Part shown: piece after piece, positions 28,624 to 37,914 of the stretch
How the letters are laid out: each line of letters opens with the position of its first letter
Position numbering within the stretch: the first letter of the stretch is position 1
Assembly (NCBI GenBank): GCA_019236675.1
Contig: JAFAIO010000265.1
Coordinates: 1-41,009 of the forward strand
Direction of reading: 5' to 3'
Source of the DNA: Verrucomicrobiota bacterium
GTDB taxonomy: Bacteria > Verrucomicrobiota > Verrucomicrobiia > Chthoniobacterales > JAFAMB01
DNA length: 41,009 bases
Translations under genes and position numbers: made by a program
Notes under the pieces: model-generated
What the model saw: only the letters and a program-made list of their open reading frames with translations
Database searches by the model: none
Told to the model about the DNA's origin: nothing

Positions 28624-28718
28624 TAAAAGAAGGAAAGGTCCTTGACCATATATGATATATCACCTAGCGATTGTCTAGCTCACCTTTCTGTTCTTGCTCG
28701 GTTTCACAAACCTTCTTT

Positions 28719-29777
28719 ATGGGCCCTTTGAAAGTCGCAGTTGTCGGTGCTGGCATCGGATCCCAGCACATTAAAGCGTACCAAAATTTACCCGATCATT
28801 TCGACCTCGTTGCTCTCTGCGATGTCGATCCCGTCAAAGCGTCACAGGTCGCTCGCGAACTCAATGTCAGAGATGTTGTCCATGATTTTCGAGAGCTGCT
28901 CACCCGGACCGATGTCGATGTGATTGATCTTTGTACTCCACCCTTTCTTCATTTTGATCAGTTGCAGGCCGGCCTGAAGGCCGGAAAACATATGATCTGC
29001 GAGAAGCCCTTGCTTGGGAGCCTGGCTGAGGTTGATCGACTCTCGGATTTGGCGGCTGAATCCCAAAAACGGGTGATGCCGATCTTTCAATACCGGTTCG
29101 GACACGGTTTGCAGAAGTTGAAGTACCTGGTTGACCAAAAACTGACGGGTGAAGCTTTCGTGTTCAATGTCGACGTATCTTGGTGGCGTTCCGAAGAATA
29201 TTATCGTGATAAACCATGGCGAGGAAAACGATCCACTGAGCTAGGTGGCGCTTTACTTAGCCAAGCGATTCATGCGGTCGATATGATCTTCTACATTCTG
29301 GGTCCGGCCAGAACGGTGTCTGCTTTCGCTCGCACCCGGGTTAGTCCGATTGATGTCGAGGATTGCGTCGCTGTCGCAGTCGAGTTAGAAGACGGTTCCC
29401 TGGGAACGATCTCAGTGACCTTGGGTTCGATCACCCAAATCTCCCGGCATCGGTTTACATTCCGGCGTTTGACTGCGGAAAGTAACACTGAGCCTTATTC
29501 AAATTCGCGGGAGCCGTGGTCAATTACCCCGGTAGATAAAGAGAGCGAGGCTACGATCACCGAAGCGTTGAGCGACTTCAGGCCGGAGCTCGAGGGTTAC
29601 GAAGGGCAATTCTCTCGATTCTTCACCGCGTTACGGGACGGTGGCGAACTGCCCGTCACCATTGATGACGCCAGACGCACACTGGAGTTTATCGGAGCTG
29701 CTTATCAGTCGAGTGAATCAGGGGAACGGGTCGATTTGCCGCTAGGGAGACAACATCCGAAGTACTATGGGTTGTGA
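28719..29777 (+). CDS. Gfo/Idh/MocA-family oxidoreductase
   Basis: LKVAVVGAGIGSQHIKAYQNLPDHFDLVALCDVD, GKHMICEKPLLGSLAEVDRL. ATG at 28719 preferred. Confidence 0.92.
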   Translation: MGPLKVAVVGAGIGSQHIKAYQNLPDHFDLVALCDVDPVKASQVARELNVRDVVHDFRELLTRTDVDVIDLCTPPFLHFDQLQAGLKAGKHMICEKPLLGSLAEVDRLSDLAAESQKRVMPIFQYRFGHGLQKLKYLVDQKLTGEAFVFNVDVSWWRSEEYYRDKPWRGKRSTELGGALLSQAIHAVDMIFYILGPARTVSAFARTRVSPIDVEDCVAVAVELEDGSLGTISVTLGSITQISRHRFTFRRLTAESNTEPYSNSREPWSITPVDKESEATITEALSDFRPELEGYEGQFSRFFTALRDGGELPVTIDDARRTLEFIGAAYQSSESGERVDLPLGRQHPKYYGL

Positions 29778-29847
29778 GGCGATTCGCACATCGTCCTCGT
29801 CCTCGATGTTGGTGGGTGGCGCGACAGGTTAATGAAGTTTTGGAAAT

Positions 29848-30615
29848 ATGACTTTCGACCAATTCAGTGCTGCGCTACCCGGAGGGATCAGTCTTAGCCA
29901 TCTGCGGGTTTATAATACTGAAGGGCCCGACGGCTTACGAGGGGGCAGTCCTCACCTGCATTTTGCTTGTAGTGAAGCGTATTTCGTGATCGCCGGTGAA
30001 GGTGCAGTCCAGACTCTTTGCCAGAGCGGGTTTCGAGAAGTGTCGTTGAAGCCGGGCTGCGTAGTTTGGTTCACTCCGGGCCTAATTCACCGGCTGATCA
30101 ACCGTGACGGGGATTTGGAGATTTATGTGGTCATGGAAAACGCCGGATTACCGGAGCATGGAGATTCTCTTTTGACGTTTGCAGCTCAGTACTTGAAGGA
30201 TGAACGCACCTATCTGGATGTGGCCTCTCTCAGTCCCACCGGAGCGGTTTATGCCAACAGCGAAGAGGCCGCTCGCCGCAGAAGAGATTTGGCAGTGGAA
30301 GGGTTTCTGGCTTTAAGACAGGCTTTTGAGACCGATGGCGCGGGCGCGTTGCACGAGTTTTATGAGCAAGCGGTTCGTTTGATTAAACCTAAGGCGCCTG
30401 AATGGCGGCAGCTTTGGAAATCCGGACCGGCTAGCACGATCCATCGGACTGAGAGCTATCTTGATGCGTTAGCAGGAGGTTCTGCCAGCTACCTTTCCGG
30501 CGGAGGGGTGTTCGAGATGCCCGTTGATCCAGAACACGAGACCCGGAAGTTGGGTTTCTGCGGAACTTTGCGGCCTTATTTTCCGGAAGGAGTGAAAACC
30601 GCTACACGGTTTTGA
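29848..30615 (+). CDS. Cupin-domain protein of the sugar locus
   Basis: GGSPHLHFACSEAYFVIAGEGAVQTL...KPGCVVWFTPGLIHRLINRDGDLEIYVVMEN. Confidence 0.82.
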   Translation: MTFDQFSAALPGGISLSHLRVYNTEGPDGLRGGSPHLHFACSEAYFVIAGEGAVQTLCQSGFREVSLKPGCVVWFTPGLIHRLINRDGDLEIYVVMENAGLPEHGDSLLTFAAQYLKDERTYLDVASLSPTGAVYANSEEAARRRRDLAVEGFLALRQAFETDGAGALHEFYEQAVRLIKPKAPEWRQLWKSGPASTIHRTESYLDALAGGSASYLSGGGVFEMPVDPEHETRKLGFCGTLRPYFPEGVKTATRF

Positions 30616-30655
30616 CAAATAGCCAGGACGCAGTGCGGAAAATCGGCCGACCACT

Positions 30656-30867
30656 TGGGGAGCCGCTTTGTAATTCGGCAGCTCTGTAATTTGGCAGCAA
30701 GCGGCTCCCGAGAACGTTTCGTAATTGTGCAGTTCTATCGCTCCGGGCATGAATCCGGTACCTTCCAAAGAGAGGCAAATCGTAAAAGCATTACCCTGGG
30801 CAGTTCCCGGGAGCCGCCTGCTGCCATCCCATAGAACTGCGACGCTACAAAGCGGCTCCTCTCCAGG
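30656..30867. repeat. Two GAGCCGC-type hairpin elements in inverted orientation
   Basis: cttggggagccgctttgtaattcgg...gcaagcggctcccgagaacg (30656..30714) and gttcccgggagccgcctgctgcc...acaaagcggctcctctccagg (30802..30867). Confidence 0.75.
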
Positions 30868-31002
30868 CCTTGGGCGATGGGATGTCATGTTCCTTAGGAG
30901 GACGAGGACGAGAGAGCAGCCGCGCTAAGCGCTTAAGATCTCATCCTGCAAACTTGAGTTTCTCTAATAAAACGTGAACCGTTAACCTGTTCTCCCCCGG
31001 AA

Positions 31003-32262
31003 ATGAAAAGGCTCAGCGCTGCGTTCTTTGTTGCCCTGATTTTCGTCCAGATGCTGGCGGGAACGTCATCGGCGAAGACGCTCAGTGTCATCCTCCTTTC
31101 CAACGCCAGCACCCAGAATGTCATTCAGGGCATGTTAAAGGAGTATCACCAACAACATCCGGATATTGATTTCGAGATATCGATCATTCCGGATGCCAAA
31201 CTCCTGGCAAAATTAAATACTTTGGTTACTGCCGGCCAATTTCCGGACATTGTGGAAGTAACCACGGCCAAGATCCAAAACTACGCGTACCCGGCGCTGG
31301 ATCTGGCGAAATACACCGACCGAACTGAGTTTCTATCCCGGTATTTACCCGGCTATCAGCCCTTTATTGTTTCCGGTGACAAGGTGATCGGCGTACAGAT
31401 CGAGGCGACCGCAAACGGCCTTTTTTATAACAAAGATCTGTTCGAGAAAGCCGGCGTAACCGTGCCGCAGAACGAAAATGAGATTTGGACCTGGGAACAA
31501 TTCAAAGAAGCAGTTCAAAAAGTGATGAGGCTTCCAGAGTGCCGAATGGGGGTTGCCTGGGATTGTTCGGTTCAGCGTTTTTCAAATTTGATTTACCAGG
31601 CAAACGGGCGGTGGGTTTCAGCCGACGGCAAAACCTTTTTGCCCGATGCGCAGCCGGCGGAAGACGCGTTGAATTTTTTCCGTGGTTTAGTGGCGGCTAA
31701 ACTAGTACCGACTTCAGCCTGGCCGGGTAAGACGGACGGCGGGATGCTATTCAAAACCGGGGTTGCGGCGATGTTGTGGTCCGGTAATTGGCAGCTACGC
31801 GGTTTTATTACTGGCGGTATGCCATTCCCGTTCGGCACAACCTATTTTCCGAAGGGAGCCATTCGCGCGACCTGTCCGGGGGGCGAGTTTTTGATGGGAT
31901 TCGAGCAGTCGGCGAATCATGACGATGCCGCTCAGGTGCTGCTTTGGTGGGCGCAGCCGGCTACAACCAAAGAGTATTTAGAGAAACTGGGTGGCTCGCT
32001 GCTGACACCGATGCGGAATCAGGAAATCGATTACGGAAAGTATACGGAATACCTGCAACCGATGTTGTCGGATCGGGCGGCGACGCCCACCTGGGTTTCC
32101 GAGGACTTAGCCCGACCAGTGGTTAACTTAACCCAAGACGATGTACTCAATGAACTGATCCTTTGTGCAACCGGCAGGGTCTCAGCGCAACAAGCTGTGG
32201 TCGATCTGCGTAATATCGGAACCTCGGAGCTGGATCACGAAAAACAGGAGGTGTCGAAATGA
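31003..32262 (+). CDS. ABC transporter sugar-binding protein (family 1 solute-binding)
   Basis: Signal-like N-terminus; FPDIVEVTTAKIQNYAYPALDL, NGLFYNKDLFEKAGVTVPQNENEIWTWEQFKEAVQKV, KTGVAAMLWSGNWQL. Confidence 0.92.
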   Translation: MKRLSAAFFVALIFVQMLAGTSSAKTLSVILLSNASTQNVIQGMLKEYHQQHPDIDFEISIIPDAKLLAKLNTLVTAGQFPDIVEVTTAKIQNYAYPALDLAKYTDRTEFLSRYLPGYQPFIVSGDKVIGVQIEATANGLFYNKDLFEKAGVTVPQNENEIWTWEQFKEAVQKVMRLPECRMGVAWDCSVQRFSNLIYQANGRWVSADGKTFLPDAQPAEDALNFFRGLVAAKLVPTSAWPGKTDGGMLFKTGVAAMLWSGNWQLRGFITGGMPFPFGTTYFPKGAIRATCPGGEFLMGFEQSANHDDAAQVLLWWAQPATTKEYLEKLGGSLLTPMRNQEIDYGKYTEYLQPMLSDRAATPTWVSEDLARPVVNLTQDDVLNELILCATGRVSAQQAVVDLRNIGTSELDHEKQEVSK

Positions 32263-32305
32263 CCGGAGTAACGGAGTGGTGGAGTGATGAGGTGATGCCC
32301 TACCA

Positions 32306-33238
32306 ATGAGCGCTCCTGAAACCATATCGCCGGCGGATGGAAGATCGTTGCTGACTCACCCTAAACGGTCGCGGTGGGGTTCGCGATTGGCGCCGTACCT
32401 GTTCCTATTACCGACGGTGGCCATGCTGTTTACCTTTAGCATTGTGCCGCTGCTGTATGGGGTGTGGATGTCGTTTTACGATTTTGATATCGTGCATGGC
32501 AGATCCACTTTTGTGGCGCTGCAGAATTATTGGCGGTTGCTTCACGATTCGCAATTTGGCCTCAGTTTGTTAAACACGGCATGGTACACCTTGAGTGTCG
32601 TGCCGCTGATTCTAGTCGGAAGTATTGCCATCGGTGTTTATCTAAGGAAAAGCACGGTTGCCCGGCTGATAGCGCGAGTCGGCTTCTATGTACCGTTTGT
32701 GTTGTCTCCTGTGGTGGTAGCAACTTCATGGCGGTGGCTCCTGAATGAAGACCTGGGAGTTATGGACGGATTTCTGAAATGGGCTGGGATAGGCACAGTT
32801 CCGTGGCTAACCGATGATACTTGCGCCCGAGTCAGTGTGATTGCGGCGACCGTATGGAACTTGGTCGGTTTTTATATGTTGATGGTGTTAGCTGGGTTGA
32901 GCCAGATCAATCCGGATCTGTATGAAGCCGCCAAGATCGAGGGGGCATCCGCATGGCGAAGACTGTGGCATATCACTTTGCCATTGTTAGCTCCAACCAT
33001 GTTACTCATTGTCGTGCTGGCAACCATCCACGCCACCCAAGCGTTCGAAACGATTTTGTTGTTGACCGACGGTGGGCCCGCCGGTGCCACTCGTTTGATC
33101 ATTCAAAATATGTATCAGTCTGCATTTGCTCGTTTGCAGCCTGGGTATGGAGTGGCTCAGGCCATAGTGATGTTGCCGTTGATCTGTTTAGTGGCCTGGA
33201 TACAGATGCGAATCTTCAGAAAGGCAGGGGCGTTATGA
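32306..33238 (+). CDS. Carbohydrate ABC transporter permease (MalF/UgpA type)
   Basis: PYLFLLPTVAMLFTFSIVPLLYGVWMSF; EAA-type loop EAAKIEGASAWRRLWHITLPLLAPT. Confidence 0.93.
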   Translation: MSAPETISPADGRSLLTHPKRSRWGSRLAPYLFLLPTVAMLFTFSIVPLLYGVWMSFYDFDIVHGRSTFVALQNYWRLLHDSQFGLSLLNTAWYTLSVVPLILVGSIAIGVYLRKSTVARLIARVGFYVPFVLSPVVVATSWRWLLNEDLGVMDGFLKWAGIGTVPWLTDDTCARVSVIAATVWNLVGFYMLMVLAGLSQINPDLYEAAKIEGASAWRRLWHITLPLLAPTMLLIVVLATIHATQAFETILLLTDGGPAGATRLIIQNMYQSAFARLQPGYGVAQAIVMLPLICLVAWIQMRIFRKAGAL

Positions 33239-33248
33239 AGCGTAAAAT

Positions 33249-33518
33249 GAATTTCACCACAGAGGCACAGAGAGCACGGAGAACGAACGAACCGCAGATT
33301 TACGCGGATTAATAGGCTCCGATTACGGTTCATGTCAGAGCGTCTGCGATAGGTCCTTGGATAAGGTTTTTTCGTTGCCGTAAATAAGAATAACAAAGCA
33401 GTGAGCGATCTAACTATCCGCTAAAACTGATCCCGAAACCCCGAGAGATGAACGAAGAAACTTCGTCTTATCTGCGTCCATCTGCGGTTCGTCTGATTCT
33501 CTCGGTCCCTGTGGCTAA
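33249..33518. repeat. Inverted pair of CACAGAGGCACAGAGAGCACGG / CCGCAGATTTACGCGGATT-type repeats
   Basis: tttcaccacagaggcacagagagcacggagaacgaacgaaccgcagatttacgcggatt, and the inverse tatctgcgtccatctgcggttcgtctgattctctcggtccctgtggctaaat. Confidence 0.6.
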
Positions 33519-33522
33519 ATTT

Positions 33523-34344
33523 ATGCGAGAAAAAGTAGGCAAAGCTCTTTATGACCTGAGTGCGCTGGTGGTTTGTCTGATATTTCTGATTCCGGTGCTT
33601 TGGGCCCTCTTTTCCGCGTTTCGACACTCTCGGGATCTCTTCGTTTTCCCGCCGAATTTCGATCTCCATCGGTTTACACTGGAGAATTTCCAAGCCGTGT
33701 TCGCCAGCGGCAATATCCCGCGCTACGCGCTGAACTCTTTCATTGTGGCGACCCTGAGCAGCTTGCTTACTGTGTTGGCCAGCTCGATGGCCGGCTTTGC
33801 TCTGGCGAAATATAAGTTCCCAGGCCGGCGGATCATTCTCTTTCTTATTCTGAGTATATTGCTAGTTCCACTGCAGGTCTTGATGGTGCCGGTGTTCCTG
33901 ATTCTTAAGACGTTTGGTTGGATCAACCAATTAATAGGGATTATCGTTCCACCAGCAGCTACGCCCACAGGGACGTTTATGATGCGGCAATATATTCTCG
34001 GGATTCCAGATGAAATGATTGAGGCGGCCCGCATGGATGGAGCATCCGACTGGCGGATTTATTGGCATATTATTCTGCCTTTGTGTGCCCCTATCTCGGC
34101 CGCCCTCGGCATCATCAGTTTTACGTGGCGTTGGAATGACTATTTGTGGCCGCTGATAGTAGTGAATAACCAGGATACGTTTACCTTGCAGTTATCGTTG
34201 GCGAATTTAGTAGGAACGAACACGGTTGAGTGGGGAACTTTGCTGGCTTACGCCACGCTGGTCTTGCTTCCTGTGCTGGTGATTTTCCTGATGTTTCAGC
34301 GCTATTTCTTAAAAGGATCGATTAATGCGAGCGTTAAGGGTTAG
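33523..34344 (+). CDS. Carbohydrate ABC transporter permease (MalG/UgpE type)
   Basis: EAARMDGASDWRIYWHIILPLCAPISAALGII and six TM-like segments. Start at 33523 preferred; the 25-aa extension from 33448 translates an interspersed repeat. Confidence 0.9.
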   Translation: MREKVGKALYDLSALVVCLIFLIPVLWALFSAFRHSRDLFVFPPNFDLHRFTLENFQAVFASGNIPRYALNSFIVATLSSLLTVLASSMAGFALAKYKFPGRRIILFLILSILLVPLQVLMVPVFLILKTFGWINQLIGIIVPPAATPTGTFMMRQYILGIPDEMIEAARMDGASDWRIYWHIILPLCAPISAALGIISFTWRWNDYLWPLIVVNNQDTFTLQLSLANLVGTNTVEWGTLLAYATLVLLPVLVIFLMFQRYFLKGSINASVKG

Positions 34345-34489
34345 CGCGGCGGTTTTATCCTGTGAAAATGCTTTGGCGACAGCCATTGGTGTGGCGTAGC
34401 AATCGTCTGAGTGGGCCTCTGTTTGCATACGGCATACGTTGGGTCCGCTTGCAAAGGTCTACGATCTGTAGTCAGCTTCTTGTAGGCAG

Positions 34490-35161
34490 ATGCGATTGCT
34501 AGTTATCGAAGACGAAATAAGAACGGCTACCCATCTCCAAAAAGGTTTGCGAGAGAACGGCTTTGCCGTGGACGTTGCTTACGACGGCGGTGAGGGCGCC
34601 CGCCTTGCCAGCACGGGAGGGTACTCCCTGATCGTTTTAGATGTAATGCTCCCCGGCTTAGATGGATGGACGGTTTTGGATCAACTGCGACGAGCCGGTA
34701 TTCGTACTCCGATTCTATTTCTCACTGCCCGCGACAAGGTTGAGGATCGAGTCAAGGGATTGGAAATGGGAGCTGACGACTATCTGATCAAGCCTTACGC
34801 CTTCTCGGAGTTACTGGCTCGAATTCGAACGATTCTGCGACGGGGTTCAGCGGCACAACAAGATGTGCTGCGAATCGGTGATCTAGAGATCGATTCTCGG
34901 CGCTACAAAGTGACGCGAGCAGGTCGCAACCTCTACCTGACACGACGCGAATTCATATTGTTAAATTGTTTAGCCCAGTCAGCGGGCGAAGTCGTTTCTC
35001 GCACTAGAATTGTTGAACAAGTTTGGGATATCAACTTCGATACTGGCACGAATATTGTTGAAGCGACGATGCGCCGGTTGCGAGCCAAGGTCGACGATCC
35101 CTTCGAAAAGCCCCTTATTCACAATGTCCGCGGAGTCGGGTATGTGCTGGAAGCGAGGTGA
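34490..35161 (+). CDS. OmpR-family response regulator (heavy-metal-type)
   Basis: MRLLVIEDEIRTATHLQKGLRENGFAVDVAYDG, LIVLDVMLPGLDGW, LFLTARDKVEDRVKGLEMGADDYLIKPYAFSELLARI, winged-helix C-terminus. Confidence 0.94.
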   Translation: MRLLVIEDEIRTATHLQKGLRENGFAVDVAYDGGEGARLASTGGYSLIVLDVMLPGLDGWTVLDQLRRAGIRTPILFLTARDKVEDRVKGLEMGADDYLIKPYAFSELLARIRTILRRGSAAQQDVLRIGDLEIDSRRYKVTRAGRNLYLTRREFILLNCLAQSAGEVVSRTRIVEQVWDINFDTGTNIVEATMRRLRAKVDDPFEKPLIHNVRGVGYVLEAR

Positions 35162-35223
35162 GCGGAGGCAGGAGGGTGGGTTGGATGCTCTTAATGGAAG
35201 GATTGTCAATCGGTCTCAAAAAA

Positions 35224-35331
35224 GTAATCAGTAATCAGTAAGTCAGTAATCAGTGGACGGACGCACCGACATCTGAGGGTTTCAGATTTTCAATAAAATA
35301 CTGATTACTGATTACTGATTACTGATTACTT
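35224..35331. repeat. Heptamer array pair GTAATCA / TGATTAC
   Basis: gtaatcagtaatcagtaagtcagtaatcagt ... actgattactgattactgattactgattact. Confidence 0.95.
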
Positions 35332-35403
35332 TGAAGCACCTGGATCTCCCCATGCGCGCAGCATTTACCCGCCTCGCGAGCGCGGAGCACCAACGACAAG
35401 CGC

Positions 35404-36843
35404 TTGAACCTTATTCAATCAGAGCAGGGCAGTGTAGCGAGCGAACGGCGGCCATGGTCGCTGGTTACGAGGTTGGCCGTGTACTATACTGTGTCCGCGG
35501 CTGTTCTCTTGGTCGTCGCGATGTCGGTCCTGTACGTTGTCGTGGTGCAACACATTAACGCTGCCGATAATCTGTTCTTAGCCGACACGCTTCGCGCGGT
35601 CCAGGCAGACTTGGCTGACAAGCGCACGATCAACAGTGAATTGCTAGCGGATGAGGTGCCCCCCGGAACGACCGATTATTTTGTGAGGGTCCTGGATTGG
35701 ACGAGCAAACAGTTGATCGCCGAACAGCCTGAGATAGGGGACCGATTACCGCCCTCGATGTTTCCGGAACCACTCTCCGAGGATCGCGTTCCCACCGAGG
35801 GCCTGGAATATAAGACGCCGAATGGACACTGGTTTCTTCTGATGTCGGCCTCGGCAGTGCTTGATTCAAACTCGCCCAAACCGGTTCTGGTTCAGGTCGC
35901 GCAAGATCGGTCGGACGATAAGAAATTCACTAAAAATTTTGGTGAGCTTCTTGCGGGGGTCTTGACGGGAGGGATTGTCTGCTCAGCGGCGATTGCATTT
36001 TGGGCTGCGAAACGGGCGCTGCGTCCGTTGAAGGAGATGGCTACCGCCACGGAAAGGGTGCAAGCATCGCAACTGCACCAACGACTCGGGCCGGGCCGTT
36101 GGCCGAGCGAGTTAACCGCGCTAGCTGCCGGGTTCGATAAGATGTTGGCTCGCCTGGAAGAGTCTTTCGACCGGCTCTCTCGGTTCTCGGCCGATTTGGC
36201 GCACGAGCTGCGAACGCCAATTCAGAATCTGCGGGGAGAGGCAGAAGTGGCTTTGACTCGAACCCGCACGGCTGCGGAATACCGAGAGGTGATCGAGCTA
36301 AGCATTGAAGAGTATCAACGGCTCGCGAGCATGATTGATAGCCTTCTCTTCTTGGCGCGATCTGAGAACGCTGAAACGCGACTCAATCGGGTGAAGTTCA
36401 AAATAGGTCCTGAGATTGACAAGATTCTTGATTTCTATGATGCCGCGGCCCGGGAACGCGAAATCGGTTTGACCCGGGAAGGGGACGGAGAGCTATACGC
36501 TGATTCGATGTTGTTTCGCCGTGTCATTAACAACCTCGTATCCAACGCATTACAGCACGCTCCCACCGCCGGGCAAATCCGGGTGTTAGTGGTTACGGAA
36601 CCCAATCATTTGGCGCAGATCGCGGTACAAGATAATGGGTGCGGTATTGGTCCCGAACATTTGCCTCGGCTCTTCGATCGTTTCTACCGGGTTGATGCCG
36701 CGCGCAGTTCTAGTTCCGCGAGCAGCGGGCTCGGCCTGGCCATTGTAAAATCAATCATGGAATTGCATGGTGGATCGGCCCGTGTCGAAAGCGAAGTCGG
36801 CATCGGAACAAAGGTCACACTGACCTTTCCAGGCGAACGGTAG
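35404..36843 (+). CDS. Sensor histidine kinase (heavy-metal sensor type)
   Basis: Two TM segments, HAMP-like region, H-box FSADLAHELRTPIQNLRGEAEVAL, N-box RVINNLVSNALQHAP, DNGCGIGPEHLPRLFDRFYR, SGLGLAIVKSIMELHGG. Confidence 0.93.
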   Translation: MNLIQSEQGSVASERRPWSLVTRLAVYYTVSAAVLLVVAMSVLYVVVVQHINAADNLFLADTLRAVQADLADKRTINSELLADEVPPGTTDYFVRVLDWTSKQLIAEQPEIGDRLPPSMFPEPLSEDRVPTEGLEYKTPNGHWFLLMSASAVLDSNSPKPVLVQVAQDRSDDKKFTKNFGELLAGVLTGGIVCSAAIAFWAAKRALRPLKEMATATERVQASQLHQRLGPGRWPSELTALAAGFDKMLARLEESFDRLSRFSADLAHELRTPIQNLRGEAEVALTRTRTAAEYREVIELSIEEYQRLASMIDSLLFLARSENAETRLNRVKFKIGPEIDKILDFYDAAAREREIGLTREGDGELYADSMLFRRVINNLVSNALQHAPTAGQIRVLVVTEPNHLAQIAVQDNGCGIGPEHLPRLFDRFYRVDAARSSSSASSGLGLAIVKSIMELHGGSARVESEVGIGTKVTLTFPGER

Positions 36844-36848
36844 AGACC

Positions 36849-37037
36849 CGTGGAGCGCTGCCTCGCTTGCGAGGCCGATGGGGTTGCCACCCGCGTTCTT
36901 AGGTGTGTCACAGCAGAGAGCAGGGACAGGAAGAAGTGCGATAGGGTGTTTACTTCACCACGGCCCTGTCCTGCATAGGAGCGCTACGGACCGTCGCGCC
37001 TACCGCTGTCGGCCTCGCAAGCGAGGCAGCGCTCCAA
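36849..37037. repeat. Inverted pair of REP-like elements
   Basis: cgtggagcgctgcctcgcttgcgaggccga at 36849 and gtcggcctcgcaagcgaggcagcgctcca at 37008. Confidence 0.82.
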
Positions 37038-37210
37038 AGCCCCATCACAAAAGGCCGTCCCGAAGATTACAATTTCATCACTCTCGCTAGTTCCGGTTTC
37101 AGGACGCGTCATTACTGCTTAGGCATTGCCAAAAATGGCTTCGCGCTAGCAGCCAGATTAGATCCCGAGCGAACTCGTAACGAGCGCCGACAAAAATCCG
37201 TCACCTTTTA

Positions 37211-37759
37211 GTGCGCATGGGAGAAAAGAAGTCTCAGTTTGAAGAACTTCTCCTGACTCACCTGGATGGTGCGTATAATGTGGCGTTTTGGCTGACGGAA
37301 AGTGATGCGGATGCGCAAGCGACTGTTGAAAAGGCGTGCGTACAGGCATCGGCGGAATTTTTGAAGTCTCACGAAGCCGACCTTCGGACATGGCTGCTGA
37401 AAATTGTTCTGAGGATTGCCCATCGCTGGATCGAGGAGCGAAGCAAACGGTCAACGGTCGTTCCATTCGTTCCACCCCACGATGCTGCTGCAAACCCTAA
37501 ACCGGCAGGGCACATTTCCGCTAGCACGGAGGGTCAAGCCGTTCACGAAGGAGCCGGACAAGACATATCCCAAGCGTTGAACAGATTACCAGTCGAGCTT
37601 CGGGAAATCTTGGTGTTGCACGAGCTTGAGGGATGTAATTACCAACAATTGGCTTCAGTACTAAGAATCTCTGTGGAGGCAGTGGCAACGCGTCTAAGCT
37701 TCGCACGGCGTTGCTTACGCAACGAGCTCCACGGGCGGGAGGTGAAGGGGGAGAGGTGA
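37211..37759 (+). CDS. ECF-like RNA polymerase sigma factor
   Basis: ISQALNRLPVELREILVLHELEGCNYQQLASVLRISVEAVATRLSFARRCLRNEL is sigma-70 region 4. The N-terminus is compatible with region 2. Stop TGA lies in a heptamer array. Confidence 0.78.
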   Translation: MRMGEKKSQFEELLLTHLDGAYNVAFWLTESDADAQATVEKACVQASAEFLKSHEADLRTWLLKIVLRIAHRWIEERSKRSTVVPFVPPHDAAANPKPAGHISASTEGQAVHEGAGQDISQALNRLPVELREILVLHELEGCNYQQLASVLRISVEAVATRLSFARRCLRNELHGREVKGER

Positions 37760-37820
37760 TTGGTGAAAGGCGGAAAGGTGAAAGGTGAAAGGTGATTGGT
37801 GATTGGTGATTGGTGATTGG
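37740..37820 (+). repeat. Heptamer array GTGATTG/GTGAAAG
   Basis: ggtgaagggggagaggtgattggtgaaaggcggaaaggtgaaaggtgaaaggtgattggtgattggtgattggtgattgg. Confidence 0.92.
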
Positions 37821-37897
37821 GCTCCGTAGGAGCAAAATATTTGTAGTCGTCAATTCGATAAGCGAATGGTAGCTCCGTAGGAGCGAGATATTTATAG
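37821..37897 (+). repeat. Two direct copies of GCTCCGTAGGAGCRARATATTTRTAG
   Basis: gctccgtaggagcaaaatatttgtag (37821) and gctccgtaggagcgagatatttatag (37872), 51 bp apart, just upstream of the EamA gene. Confidence 0.8.
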
Positions 37898-37914
37898 CAG
37901 CTTCTTATACGAAG

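Noticed and set aside
28075-28626. 183-aa plus-strand ORF
   Set aside because: Antisense to the strongly supported Gfo/Idh gene 27460..28623.
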